Source: Oscheius dolichura
Lineage: Eukaryota; Nematoda; Chromadorea; Rhabditida; Rhabditidae
Reading direction: 5' to 3'
NCBI GenBank assembly: GCA_932521035.1
Contig: OW051492.1
Location: forward strand, 7,316,001-7,380,000
Length of the DNA: 64,000 nucleotides
The notes beneath the pieces were generated by a model that saw only the letters and a list, made by a program, of their open reading frames with translations, ran no database searches and was not told where the DNA came from. Shown here piece after piece: positions 45,792 through 57,690 of this stretch (positions within the stretch are counted from its first letter, which is position 1; each line of letters begins with the position of its first letter). A program made the position numbers and the translations under genes.

Positions 45792-47328
45792 GGGTTATAT
45801 CATCAAATGCGAGTCTTTTTTTCACTTATTTTACCAAATTCTTTCCTCGTCATTATTTTCTACCTTATACATTGCTTTCCACGAAGTCGCCTTTACCCGT
45901 TGCGTGTCCATACTGTATTCATAATCTTTCGCATCTCAATTCATTCCGTTTCCAATTTGATACGGTGTTTTTCTAGGTTTATGTATTACTCATTGGTCTC
46001 GAACGAATTTTTTAGCCTTATTTTTTATTCACGACAATCAATTCTTTCATATTTTTTTCACTTTGTACAGTAATAAAGGTGATTTTATTGTTTCCATTTT
46101 CGTGTTCAGCGCCAAGTAGCTATTTGTTTGAGCAGATCATTCAACGGGGGCCTTCCCTCAAGAGGGTAACTGATCGCCGGTTGTTCGAGCCTATTTCTCA
46201 CTGCTGCGCCAAATGATCTTCCCAAGATTTTTACAGGTATTAGAAGGTCAGTTTATTTGACATCTATTATATCCTACCCCTGCTATCTGAAATAGCAGCA
46301 GTTATGCGAAAATGAGAAAGAGCCTAGAATAAATAAAGCAGATCCCCCTCGTGGGAATGACGTACTGTGTGAAGTGCTCTCTAAGAAATTATAGCTTAGA
46401 TTACTTGAGATTTGGACGCACGAAGAGGCAACATCACTTTCTTTACAATAGGATTCAAAGCCGCAATGATACATGGAATCAAATCTTCGATAAAAGGGGA
46501 AAAATTTTCCTGTTATCTTTGAAGAGCTAGGAAATAATCCGCAGCCCAGGCGAAACAGAAGTCTTGATAATTACTGGAATGGGCTCATATATAGACTTAT
46601 AGCTTCCACTTTCCTTGGATTGTCCGTCTCATGGCGCTTCTCCAATTTCACATGATTTGTTCTGTTCCACCTCTCCTGTTGACTCTACGGCTTTGTCCTC
46701 GCCCTATCAGTAGCCTCTCTCCCACTCGCCCCTTCTTTTATTTTCCTCTTCTTCAAAAACACTGTCAAGGAATGTCCGCCGTCAGCCATAATCTGCCCCG
46801 AGTACAAAAGCACAGCGATAGATAAAGACGAGAAGCCGGCGCTTCCTTTCCCACGGTGTCCATTCGTCCGGCTATTTGTTCTGCCATCCCCGTGTCCTTA
46901 TCCCCTCCTCCACTTTCTCCCTTAAAACCGTCGCTTCCCTGCGTCAAAACAGCTTTTTCCTTTATCAGGAGGAGCCGTTAACCCCGAGAAATATTGTTGC
47001 CAAGCAGTCGTTTTCCCTTATCCTCGCCGAACTTCAAAGGTTGCGGCCATTATCTTCTATTTTGACGGAATATTTGAATTTTATCGTCTCTCGAATCATC
47101 CTTCTCATTAAGAAGACGTGTTCCCTTTCAGCCTTCTCTCTTTTTTTGCTCTGTTCCGTCTGGATTACTGTAATGAGCTGTCTCCCCCGAAAACAGCTCC
47201 CCTTTTGTTGATATTCTCTGATTCCGCGACGGAGCAGATTATCGCTGTTGATCTTGCGGTTCGTCCTCTTATTCGATAATTTGGCTGACTCCAAAACACA
47301 GCTTTTTATTCTACCCGCGTCATTTGAA
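45792..47328. other. Convergent intergenic region, ADAM10 (+) / ACSF2 (-)
   Basis: About 1.5 kb marking the change from AT-rich to GC-rich sequence near 46.6 kb. It contains the ADAM10 polyadenylation signal near 46074 and, on the minus strand, one for ACSF2 near 47305. No exon with splice support was found. Confidence 0.5.
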
Positions 47329-49828
47329 TTATGCATTGAAGTGGTACTGGACCCTCTCGAGCCCGAGGAGCTTCTTCGACATCTCCCTCAACTCGTACTT
47401 TTTCACCTGGAACCGGAACATTACCAAGCCGGGAAGAGGCGGTCACCTTTCCCGTGGCAGTCAGGGGGAAGTCATCTTCGTTCTTTATTAAAATATACGT
47501 CGGGATCTTGAAGGCGGTTATCTGCAGGTGGCAGTTGTAATCAATGGGGACACCCACCTTGTCGACACAGTCCTCCTTGATCCGGGCCTCGGTAATCCCC
47601 TCCTCCATGCCCGGCTGGAGGCGGACCCAGGCGCAGACAGCCTCGCCCAGTCGGTCATCCGGCACCCCGATCACGTGGGCGTCGGCTATGTAGGGCAGGG
47701 TGAAGAGGAACTGCTCGATCTCCGTCGGGAAGATGTTCTCGCCCCCTCGGATGATCATCTCCTTCGTCCGCCCGACGATACAAATTGAGCCATCCTCGTT
47801 CATCGAGGCCGTGTCCCTGAAATCTTGTCTCCTGTCGTTCTCTCCTCCGACCCACCCCGTGTGGTACCACCTGGCCGCGTCGATCTCCCTCTTCGTTCTC
47901 TCCTCGTCCTCCCAGTATCCCCTCATGACCATGTAGCCGCGGGAGACCAGCTCGCCCTGTTCTCCTCGGGGTAGGACCTTGCCCCCGTTGTCCACAATGG
48001 CTATCTAAACATCTCTTCCTCCCAAGGGGACACCGTTGATCACCTCTGTGTTGGGCATGATGTAGCCGACATTCTTGACCCTTTCCAGGGGCGGCTGGTG
48101 GTCGACGGACATCGTAATCACCGGAGAGAGTTCGGTACTCCCGTAGCAGATATACAGGTCCTTCATATTCAGATCCCGCAGCATATGCTCACACAATGCC
48201 CGGGGACAGGGGGCACCGGCGATGTATCCCCCGCTGATGGTGGACACGTCGTGTTGCTTGAGGGCGGGCGAGGCCAACATGTCGATGAACATTGTAGGAG
48301 TGCCGAAGATGAAGTTACACCTGAAGGGAGGAGGACGTGGCCGGCGGAGGTGGACGAGACTCGCCTCTCTTCTTCGATGGCTCGGATGACCTTGTCTATT
48401 TGGAAGTTGATGGCCGGGAAGACGCAGGTCTGTTGGTGGACGGCCGCGTTCAAGCTGCCCATCATGCACCCGAAAGCATGGTAACTGAAATGGGAGGGGT
48501 TAGTCTGGCCGGGAAGGCACCTACAGCGGGTTGGGGATGCAGATGATTTTGTCCTGAAAGCGGAGAGGATTAGACTGCATGGTCCCCAACCCATAACGGC
48601 CGTCCTCTGGCCGTAAACCCGGGTTAAAATGGACCCACCTCCCTGTCCCAGCCACTCCTCTGGCCAGTGAAATAGGCGTTGTTGACCACGCTGTGATGAG
48701 TGAGCGTGGCCGCCTTCGGGTATCCCGTCGTCCCCTGTATCATCCCGTCTTTCCTCTTTTAAATACAATCTTCCTACACTGGTATACTGTATATTTATGG
48801 GTTCATCCGGCAATATCCTCCGTTCCAACTCGTCCAATTCTCGAAATGATTCGCTGCCAGCGCTGTTCCAAATGTCCGTGAAATCCCAGGCGCCACTGAA
48901 AATGTCCACCTCTCTATTGTTCTTCTTCTTCTCTCCAAGTGGAATATTCTATTTTGTGAATTCCCAACTCGGCCCCCCTTCCCTCGCCCCTCCTCACCTG
49001 ACCTTCTCCTCGCTGCCCCAGACGATTATATGCTCCAATTCGGGCAGTTCCCGCCAGCTGACATGGCCCTCTCCCGGCTTGGCAGAAGCCACCGACGGGC
49101 AGATCTAGACCCGGGTTACTGTATCCTACCAGACTCACCTCATTGATCAGCGACATGTAATTATTCTTTTTAAACTGGCGCGGAGTGATCAGGCAGCGAA
49201 CGCCCACCGTCTGTAGGGCATACTGTAGTTCCCGAGATTTGTAGGCCGGGTTGATGTTGACCTAAAGACACCTGTCCGTGGCCAGAGAGCCACGCCAGTT
49301 TTCCGTGGCCTCCCGGTAGTATAGCTCGGGAGGACACGGTAAATGGTTCCCCTTGGCGGTAGTCCCACCTGGATGAGGCCGGCCATCCCCGTCCCGAACT
49401 GCGCCACAGTCCACTCGTAATAATTGTGTCCCCAAACCCCAACCCGGTCGCCTTTCTTCAGTCCGAGGGCCAGCAGACCAGCTGCAAATTTCCTCGCCTA
49501 AACAAGCACGGCTCTATAGAAAAGGGGGGTGGCTTACATCCTCGTGGACCTGTTGAAATGTCTTCCGAATGTTCTGTGCCTTGAAGATGAGAAATTCTTT
49601 GTCTGGCTTGCGTTCCACCGCCTTGGTCAGGGTCTCCCCTATCGTCTGAAATCTATCGTCTCTAATTTAATGAGGGGAATACGTGATATTTCAAGGGCTG
49701 GTTAGTGGCTCCATGGAGATAGCTCAGTTTTGACTTGGAGCGACTGAAATCGAGGGAGCTGTTCGAAGGGGAGACCGGTCTCCGTACCTGATAATTAGAG
49801 TAACTGCCCGGAGATCTTGTAGCACCAT
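47329..49828 (-). CDS. acsf-2: Acyl-CoA synthetase family member 2 (medium-chain, mitochondrial)
   Basis: ATP-dependent acyl-CoA ligase of the ANL superfamily. ATG 49828 ([20 protein letters not shown]) gives a basic/hydrophobic, mitochondrial-type N-terminus, then [12 protein letters not shown] and [20 protein letters not shown]. Core motifs are intact: [20 protein letters not shown] (P-loop, split by an intron), [87 protein letters not shown] and the C-terminal catalytic lysine in PLTATGK. It ends [11 protein letters not shown], stop 47329. About thirteen exons with short GC-rich introns. Human ACSF2 matches along the full length. Substrate range (C6-C12) is inferred. Confidence 0.93.
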
Positions 49829-52800
49829 TTCGGGGGAAGAAGGCAGGGGGGCACGGTCTAAACGGGGAACATGAGTTGAAACAGTTTCTCGACAGTCGTA
49901 ATGTGATAGCGAAGACGAATGATAAAGACGGCCAGATCACAGATCGTCTCTCTTTTAGTTCTGTTTTCAATTTACGCTAACACAGAAAAGTGGAAATAAT
50001 CAATAGACGAGCACTTTATGCTTTGCTTCGTTCGGTCTGATTGGGAGGGGAGGATGGCTTGTAGACAGGGCGGGGGACTGGAGAAGGCTCTCCTATCACA
50101 CGAGGAAGGGCACCCGTCCATCAGGATTCACCCAAAGGGACCAAGGACTAGATGGTTCTCTGGAGGGGGATGATCAGCTGGTCGCCAAAGGAAGACCAGG
50201 TTAGAAAGTGGCGCGCGGGGCAACTACAGAGACCGGTCAAATTTGGACTGCTTTTTATTGTAGGGAACGGGAGTGTAACCGAGGAGGAAGCGGGGAACAA
50301 CTTCACTCCTATTCAAACAGTTATTGCTATGGACTAGTCGTCGAGGGCCATGTTACGAGCCCATTGGCTTGTGCCAGATGGAGGAAGATGGGGGACCGAT
50401 GGTAAAATGTGTCTCTACAGCAGGTGCCGCGAGTCTCTCGTCCTCTTCTTGAGTTTCCTAGGTTTCTCCATGATCACCATTGGCCACCTCCGGGCATTCT
50501 TCCCTCGTCTCTAGGGTATACGCTTCTCAGATGTTCTTCTGGCTCGTACCCGTCCATCGTCTTCCTAATTTTCTTTTCTATATTGAGAAGGCTCGACACC
50601 CTCGTAAATCTCCCTCGAAGCTTACGGACTCCACTTATTATGGGGGATCAGACGACGTCATTCCGGGGGCTACTCCTAATTGCTCCCCCTGTAGTATCAC
50701 CGGGGCCATCCCCTCCCGGGAGTCCCGTTCTCTTTCTCGTTCTCTCTCTGCTCTCTGTTGGTATTATGTCGTTTGCCGAGATTGCTGGGTTCGGTTTGAC
50801 GACTGGCTTGTCAGATGACGAGGGGCGCCTTCCTCCTCCCCTCCCATCCCGGCCAGTGATAAAGTCACTCTCAGGAAATAAACTCCGAGTCTCTGGCTTT
50901 ATCGTCGACGTCTTCCCTCTCCTCCAGGTGGTAATTGTCGACAAACAAATAACGGGGTCCGTGGCATTCCGACTCCTCCCTATTTGTTCGGCCTCTGTTT
51001 TGGCCTACTGCTTCGTCCCGTCCGGCTCCTTCGCCCCTTTTGTTTGTATTTCGTGTATTTGATGGCTGTCAGATCGCCTCCTTCCCATTACCTGTCTCTC
51101 CCGGCTAGCTGACTCAGTCCCCCTCTAAAAGATTCATAAGAGTTCTCCTCACGTAACCAGTGGTCAATCCGTCACCCTATGTCAGGTATAAGTGTGTAAA
51201 AATCTCCTGGTGCCCCCTGCAACCCCGAGTTGAATCTACGTCTCCCCTGGTAATTCGAGCCCATAACCTGGAAAAGATATCGAATTAACAATGACCTCTA
51301 TGCCTTTATGAGCACCTCCCTTGAACGGGTGGCCTGCCCCCCTACTCGGCCATCCTCTCTTCCTCCTCCTCCAAGCTGCTTCGTCTTGTCTTCTGTCCTC
51401 CCGTCCTCCTTTCTTATTACGTCTTATCCCCCTGGCCAATTAGTCTCCTCCCAATTAAAATCCCTTCTGCCAATCGAGTTTCCCGTTTCCTCATTCCACA
51501 CATATTCCCAGCCCCCTTACCTCCTCCCTAAAGCTGTTTGTCCTCCTCGGAGTGCCGCACCGGCGTCCTCCAGCTCCCCCTGCCAAATGTGGTCAGCTGT
51601 ATTTGTTCTGTTATCCGTTTTTTGTACTACACTTCACTCCCTCTCGGCCATTTGGAGCTCCAAAAGAAGCAGAGAAGAGTACAAATAGAATAAACAGATC
51701 CAGATATCGATCCTCCCCTCACAGTCGATCCGTTTTGGACATCACGTGGAGTGGCGTTTGTTTATCCTCTATTTCCAGGGGGCTACCTCATCCAAAAGTG
51801 TCAGCCGCACACTCCCCGTCCTCCGTACTTTTTGGTCTTCGCCCCTACCTTTTTGCACCTGGGACATCTGCTTTTGCAAGGCGGCTTTTTCAGCAATTTA
51901 TGGTCTCCATTCTAAACAATCCGACTCTCGGCATCTGGCCGTTCTTCTTCTTCCTCCTTCTCCTCCTCCTCCTCCCTCCTTCCCGCATCCACCCCACCGG
52001 TCCCGTCTCGGCAGCTGAGACTAAAGAAGTCTGGCCGGCTGACATCATTCGAGAGAATGGTAGAGCTCGTCTCCTGAATAGGGGGTTCTCTCTTGCTCCG
52101 TTGTTATGTCTCGGATGTCTCTAGTTTCCTTCCTTCTCCACGGTGTAAATGGGTTGAGAAACGTGCTCCATCATCGGGAGATTGACACCGAGGCCGGGCG
52201 AGTTCAGAAAAAGATGAAAATATAATAAGGGGCTAATGAAATAAGGGGGCAGCCAACCAAAGAGAGTGAGAGAGAGAGACCGGCGAGTGTGGAACGCGGA
52301 ATGAATGGATAGTGAGAATGTGCAAGTTTCGGAGACATTGGAGCCATCCGTGGCGGCCAGCGTGTGAATCCCGTGCACACGGCTTTTTCTCACCCGGAAA
52401 CATCCCGCCATCATCAGAGAGCAAAAAATTACCCTCTGTTATCTTTTTTTCTTCTTCCTTTTCAACAAAGTTTCCCTAAAAAGGAGGAGATGTGACCCTA
52501 TTTGAAAATGATGTCCTCCTGCGCAGGTTCGGCAATATTTCAGTAGGCGAGGTTCAAGCGTTCCAAGTTTTGGGCCGCGATTGCAAGGCTTTTTTTTGTT
52601 TTTTGCTCCTTTCTCCTTCTGCTCCATATCATCATATCTTGTTATAAAGGGGCATATTGAGCTCGATCGGAAACTGTCAAGGCTCTTTCCCCGTAAACCG
52701 ACAAAGGGAAATGAGATCCCCCGGGGCCCTTCCACCGGTCCGCTAGGTATAGTCCATTTCCTGGGGATTTTCCATAGCCCAGCTAGTCTTTTTCTTATAT

Positions 52801-53407
52801 TTTTGTTTCACGATTCGAGGTTACTGTAGCAATATTCACTTTCACTGCCTAGAGTCTCACAGCGCTTAACCGGAGGAATATCGGTTGGAAATGGTCTATA
52901 AACCTTCTACACCATCGTTTTCTGTAAAGAGTTATCCTGCGCAGTTGGAGGACACCATTTTTAGGAGAGTTTTGGATGCGCTGTCGAATGGCCTAGGTTA
53001 TATTTCAACTGGCAGAGTGGTAGTGAAAAGAGCAGCTCTCAAACGGGAGTTTGCAGGATGCCGAGCCGGCTAGCCGCGCCCTGCAACATTTTGTAAACCG
53101 TTGAGAACTAATTGACGGGGGGACAGAGGTGACAAAGAGGCCAATTCACACTCTCTGCTGTGAGAACAGTTTGTTTGGTTTCCCAGCGTTCGGCCGGCGG
53201 TCGGTCTTCCTGCTTCTTCTCTCTTTTTTTCTCCGAGAGGAAGTGCCCTTCCTCCAGGACAAATAGCTCAAAAGACCACAATCAGAAGAGAGAGAAAGAG
53301 CCCGCCAATTGCATCTCGGCCTCTGTCCTTTTTTGTCTCCCTCATTTGGATTGTTTCCTGCCCCTTTCCTTTGTTTTTGTCGAAATACACGGTGGCCCTT
53401 TTCAGCG
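49829..53407. other. Large intergenic region between divergent ACSF2 and TRHR-like genes
   Basis: 3.6 kb, largely pyrimidine-rich on the plus strand around 50.4-52.1 kb, which creates long open frames by composition. None has splice-site structure or recognisable content. It probably holds the promoter and distal control elements of the GPCR gene. Confidence 0.5.
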
Positions 53408-56026
53408 ATGGTGAACGCCTCCTCGCTGCAGTTGTTGGACGCCATCTGTGCGGGCCGACTGCCCGCCCCTCCGAACTTTTCGCCCGAGCTTGACTGCCAG
53501 GCACCCGACGCCATGTATCCGCTCGAGACACGGCTTCTGATGACCCTCATCTTCTCGACGCTGTCCGTCGTCGGCGTCGTCGGCAATCTCCTCGTCATCA
53601 CCGTCGTCCTCCGGGTCAAAGGCATGGTGAGTCCGTCCTCCCTCTTTTGTCTGTTTGGGGGTGGCTGCTGCAAAAGCTATGCTAACACGAGACCAAATCG
53701 ACAATAATCCCCATCTCGGCTATCGATATTTCTCGGAATCATGCCCTTTGGTAGAGAGGGCTGTGCCTTATTGGTCCGTAATGCGATCATCTTAAACAGA
53801 TTCAAACGACAACGATAACCAAATTGAGACGACGACGACGATGTCCGACCACTTGGCGGGAAGTCCTCCTTGTTCGAATTTCCCCAGCTTTTCTAATGGA
53901 TGACAAATATTTGAGGGCCTCCCAACTTTCCCAGGTTTCCCGGGCAAAGATTTCGGGGAGCCGAAGACGGCTAGTTGGCCGGCCTTGGTATTGTCAGCCT
54001 TCATCGGGCATTCCACGTCTTTTTGGGATTTTTGCAGGCCAAGCTAATAAGCTAACAGTAATTAGCACAAATCGCCGTAAAAATAGGGCAGACAGACGAA
54101 TTATCATTCCTCTGCGAAGCTGACAATATCAGTGGTTCTCCCTACGGGGGCGAGCTGTCCACCTGTCCCTGCTAAAAGAAGAAGACACCATTCCCCGTGT
54201 CTTCATTGCTCCCAAGAGCTCTTCTGATACGCAGTTGATCCTTCCGGTTGGTCAAAAATTGGCAGCAGTCGTTTTTGCTGGAAGGATCAGCCGAAGACGT
54301 GGACCATTAGTCATCGTCCTCGAATGGATCTACTTCTAATTCCAGTCGTTTTTTGACCCGTTCCTTCGCTTTCCGATGGATTTGAAAAGATGTTCAAAAA
54401 GCGGAAAACACGGGGAGTAATTGTCGGCAGATGTCCAATTCCAAAAAAAGAGCATGCCCCCCCCCCCCCCCCCCCCCCCCCCCCGAAATTAAATTCAGAA
54501 AGTTGACAGCGGAGTGGATAAATAGAAGAGGGAAAACAAGTTCGTTTTTTTTTCAGAAAACGCCAACCAACTGTTACCTGGTCTCGCTGGCCCTGAGCGA
54601 CACGCTGTTCTTCATCGCGACGGCCCCCACCGAGCTGGCCTACCTCCACGTCTTCAACGAGTACATCTTCGGCACCGTAGGTCCGTCCCTTTTTGGCCGT
54701 GTTCTTCTTGAGATAATCGACCAAGAAACATCTCAAAAAGAGAGAGGGCTAAATTGAAAGTTGCCGTCATGGCTGAGAATAGACACGGGGTTAATTAATG
54801 ACAACAGATGCAAAACTGCAATATTCCCTTATTTGAACGGGGTGGCCACGGAAATAAGCGGCGACGAGGTGTTCAGGCTACACTCGAAGGATTTGACCTG
54901 ACCAAATTGGGTGGATTCATAGCCAAATCTTATTAGCCATCTTTGCCCTCTCCTCTCGGGGGATAAGAAGTCACTGGCCTTCCTTATTGGCTTGTTTCAG
55001 GATGTGCCATCTTCACCTACCTGCCGTACCTGGCCATCAACTCCTCGTCCCTCTCCATCACGGCCTTCACCATCGAACGTTTCATCGGCATCTGCTACCC
55101 CTACCGAGCCAGGTTCATCCTCCTCCTCCCCTCTCGGCATATGGTAGCTGTTTAGGACGATGTGTACGGTGAAGAGGGCCCGGTTCATCATCCTCTGCAT
55201 ATGGACCTTCTCCATCATCTACAACTCGCCGTGGCTCTACCTGGCCAGCCTGGATAAAGAGTCCGGTGGCAGTTACTGTGACTTCAAAATGGACAGGTCC
55301 AACTGGACATACAAGGTGGGATTGGCTCTATTGAAGGAGGAATAGCCCGTTCCAGGTGATGTTCCTCGGCGACTTCTTCGCCTTCTACACTATCCCCATG
55401 CTCCTCAACATCATCATCTATGCCCGGATCGCCGTGACTTTGACCAAGTGTGGCGAGTTTGAGAGTGACAAGAGCAAGCGTGAGTCGAGGCTGAAGACAC
55501 AGAGAGACGCTCCCTATTTCAGATGGAAACGAGCCACCGACACTGGAAGGAGACAGCCACGTTAGTGGGAGGAGGAAAAGCGCCGGCCGCAACCAGGTAC
55601 CCCCAACCACCCTTTTCCATTCTCTCTATTTCTTCAGGTGGTCAAGATGTTGGCCCTTGTCGTGATTGTCTTCGCCACCTGCTGGCTGCCCTACCGAGCC
55701 ATGGTCATGTACAACTCCTTCGCCCAGGACAAATGGAGTCCGGACTGGTATGTCCTCCTCCCTCGACCGCACGACCATCCTCCCCCTTCAGGTACATCTT
55801 CTTCGCTAAGACGCTGATCTTCATCAACTGTGCCATCAATCCCATCCTCTACAATTTGATGTCAGCCCGGTTCCGAGAGGCTTTCCGCTGTTTCCTGAAA
55901 GGCGAATCAAAACAGGGCCGATACCACCCGGTGACGGACATCGGCACCCAACGGTCGCACATCTCCCACAGCTCGCGGCAGCAGAGAAGTACACGGGAAC
56001 GGGGAGACGAGTCCCCCCTTAACTAA
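53408..56026 (+). CDS. trhr-1: Thyrotropin-releasing-hormone-receptor-like GPCR
   Basis: Rhodopsin-class neuropeptide receptor. Eight exons (53408-53626, 54557-54680, 55001-55112, 55156-55315, 55356-55479, 55523-55596, 55638-55747, 55792-56026) join in frame to about 385 residues. TM1 is [22 protein letters not shown]2 [21 protein letters not shown]3 [35 protein letters not shown] (ERF in place of DRY); TM4 [20 protein letters not shown]. The ECL2 cysteine is in [10 protein letters not shown]6 is [22 protein letters not shown]7 [20 protein letters not shown]. The TM3 and TM6 motifs match TRHR more than other peptide receptors. N-glycosylation NAS is near the N-terminus. Intron 1 (930 bp) holds a 28-C tract. 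AATAAA near 56074. Confidence 0.92.
54457..54484. repeat. Poly-C tract (28 C)
   Basis: Twenty-eight consecutive cytosines near the 3' end of intron 1 of the TRHR-like gene, about 70 bases before exon 2. The transcript carries the C strand; the template strand is a G-quadruplex-prone G-tract. Its length is likely to vary between individuals or assemblies. Confidence 0.9.
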
Positions 56027-56574
56027 AGACTACCAGGTTACGCACAACCACGGGTATTGTATTACAATGTGATAATAAACATTATTGTCTTCTTTTTTTG
56101 GCTGGGGAAAGTCTGAGCGGTCAGCAGACAGCTGGAGATTACGATAAAGGAGACGTGACGGGAGAACCCCGAACTACGGCTGCACTGGGGCAGCAGCCAT
56201 CCACTGGCAGGTGAGGGAAGCGGGGGAGGACAGTGGCCGACCCCTGCTAATAATCGCCCCTCTGAATATCCTGTCCTGCGGGGAAGGACAGTGGCCGATC
56301 TTTTAATAGGACCGGCGGGATGAGAAGACAAAAGCGGGGACGCGGGTGACTGTCGGTTGGATGAGTGTGGACACGACACTGTCATAAGTTGGTGGAAGAG
56401 AATAATGATGTTTCCGGAAAGAAAACGGGAACCCGGGGACATCCTGCTATTAGAGTATACCATATCCAGGCTCCTCCAAGTTTGCAGGGCATTTCAAGGC
56501 CATCAAGCTGTGGAAGAGCCGCCCCTGCCAAGAGAGCTACAAGAGGAGCCGTGTCCTGACCCTACCCCTACCCG

Positions 56575-56627
56575 AGTCTTTGACCTACCTACTCATTTCT
56601 CCCTTATGAGTAGGTAGGTCAAAGACT
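56575..56627. repeat. Perfect hairpin: 22-bp arms, 9-base loop
   Basis: Bases 56575-56596 (beginning AGTCTTTGACC, ending ACTCAT) and 56606-56627 are exact reverse complements, separated by TTCTCCCTT. The hairpin stands alone in the intergenic region 550 bases after the TRHR-like gene. It could be a short MITE end pair, a structured RNA or a foldback. The arms contain a small internal repeat (CCTACCTAC). Confidence 0.85.
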
Positions 56628-57111
56628 GGGAAATGACTTTTGAAACGGTAGATAATTCAGTGAGATTGCCTCAGGGATGGGCTAGCTGACGGCTGACGTC
56701 ATCCCCGCTGGAATCTGCCTATTTTTATCAGGCAACATTGTCGCCGGAAGCAGGAAACTGTTGCTGAATGTGTCGATTTAATGCTATCCTAGACTTCGGA
56801 GAGGTCTCAAAGACGAAAGGGTAGTTGGCTGTTTTCAAGAGGCTCCCTCTCCACGTGTGTACAGTTCAAAAGCCCGTCTTCCCGCTGATAACCCTCTCTC
56901 TTTCCTGAAACAACAACCATCAGCAGAAAGGAGAGAGGCGGGGATGTGTGGTTGGTGTTGTCCCCCCGAGAGTGAGTAAAATGCCCCCGTCGTCTTTATT
57001 ATAATATTATTATGTTTTGTTCATCGAAAATGCTCTAGCAATATCTGTACAGAGACCATCAACAGTGAGATATCATTTGTCCGAAAAGAGAGAAAATAAA
57101 ACAATGGCCGC

Positions 57112-57690
57112 TCAGGACTCGAGTCCGAAATGTTCCAGCATAAATGGCTCCGGCTTCTTCCAGATGTACTCGACGACCTTTCTCCTCTCCGTCTTCGGCA
57201 GCCTGAAGATGGCCTGCTCCACGACGCCCATCGACTCCGGGATATCCCCATTCGCATGGAGGACAGCTATCTGAAAAGAGCCGCGTTGATAAGGCAAGGG
57301 ATTATCCCCGGGGTCGTCCTCCTCTCCCACGTCTTCCGTTCTCTGACTCACATAATTCCGATCGGCGTCATCCAAAAAATTCTTGATGGCCGTCGGCGGC
57401 CTGTTCTTCACCAGGAATTTCTCGATCCTCTTCTTCTCCTCGAAGGTTACGGCAGGTGTCATCAGTAGTCTTTCCTGGAGGACGAGGGGATTGTCGGCAA
57501 AGGGAGGACAACTCACTGTGATGAAATCGAACAACTCGTGATAGCTGGCAGTGGCATGGAGTCGGCTGACGAGCATCAACTGTGAGGGGGACAGGTCCAG
57601 TGGGCGGAAGATGCCTCCGTGGGAGTCGAGGGGGTCGAAGGTGGCGGTTGACAGGGATATACAAGCTGAGACGAGCACCAACCGTAACAT
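57112..57690 (-). CDS. Short secreted protein of unknown function
   Basis: ATG 57690 gives a clear signal peptide (MLRLVLVSACISLSTA) and a mature protein of up to about 175 residues. The mature part is mainly helical: LDLSPSQLMLVSRLHATASY, HELFDFIT, TFEEKKRIEKFLVKNRPPTA, IKNFLDDADRNYVSQRTED, VVEQAIFRLPKTERRKVVEY, ending KPEPFMLEHFGLES. Two internal stretches, 57475-57516 (42 nt) and 57271-57330 (60 nt), have good GT...CAG borders and lengths divisible by three without stops. They are probably introns but the frame stays open if retained. No cysteine pattern survives in the spliced form. The helical secreted style recalls small nematode-specific families, but I cannot name one. A minus-strand AATAAA lies at 56996-57001. 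Confidence 0.65.
   Translation of the reverse strand: MLRLVLVSACISLSTATFDPLDSHGGIFRPLDLSPSQLMLVSRLHATASYHELFDFITVSCPPFADNPLVLQERLLMTPAVTFEEKKRIEKFLVKNRPPTAIKNFLDDADRNYVSQRTEDVGEEDDPGDNPLPYQRGSFQIAVLHANGDIPESMGVVEQAIFRLPKTERRKVVEYIWKKPEPFMLEHFGLES

Noticed and set aside
46160-46200. tRNA-like word GGTTGTTCGAGCC after ADAM10
   Set aside because: Loop spacing and stems do not match a tRNA; single coincidence of a B-box-like string.
50409-51062. 217-codon open frame on the plus strand
   Set aside because: Pyrimidine-rich DNA with few stop codons by composition; low-complexity, no splice structure, no family resemblance.
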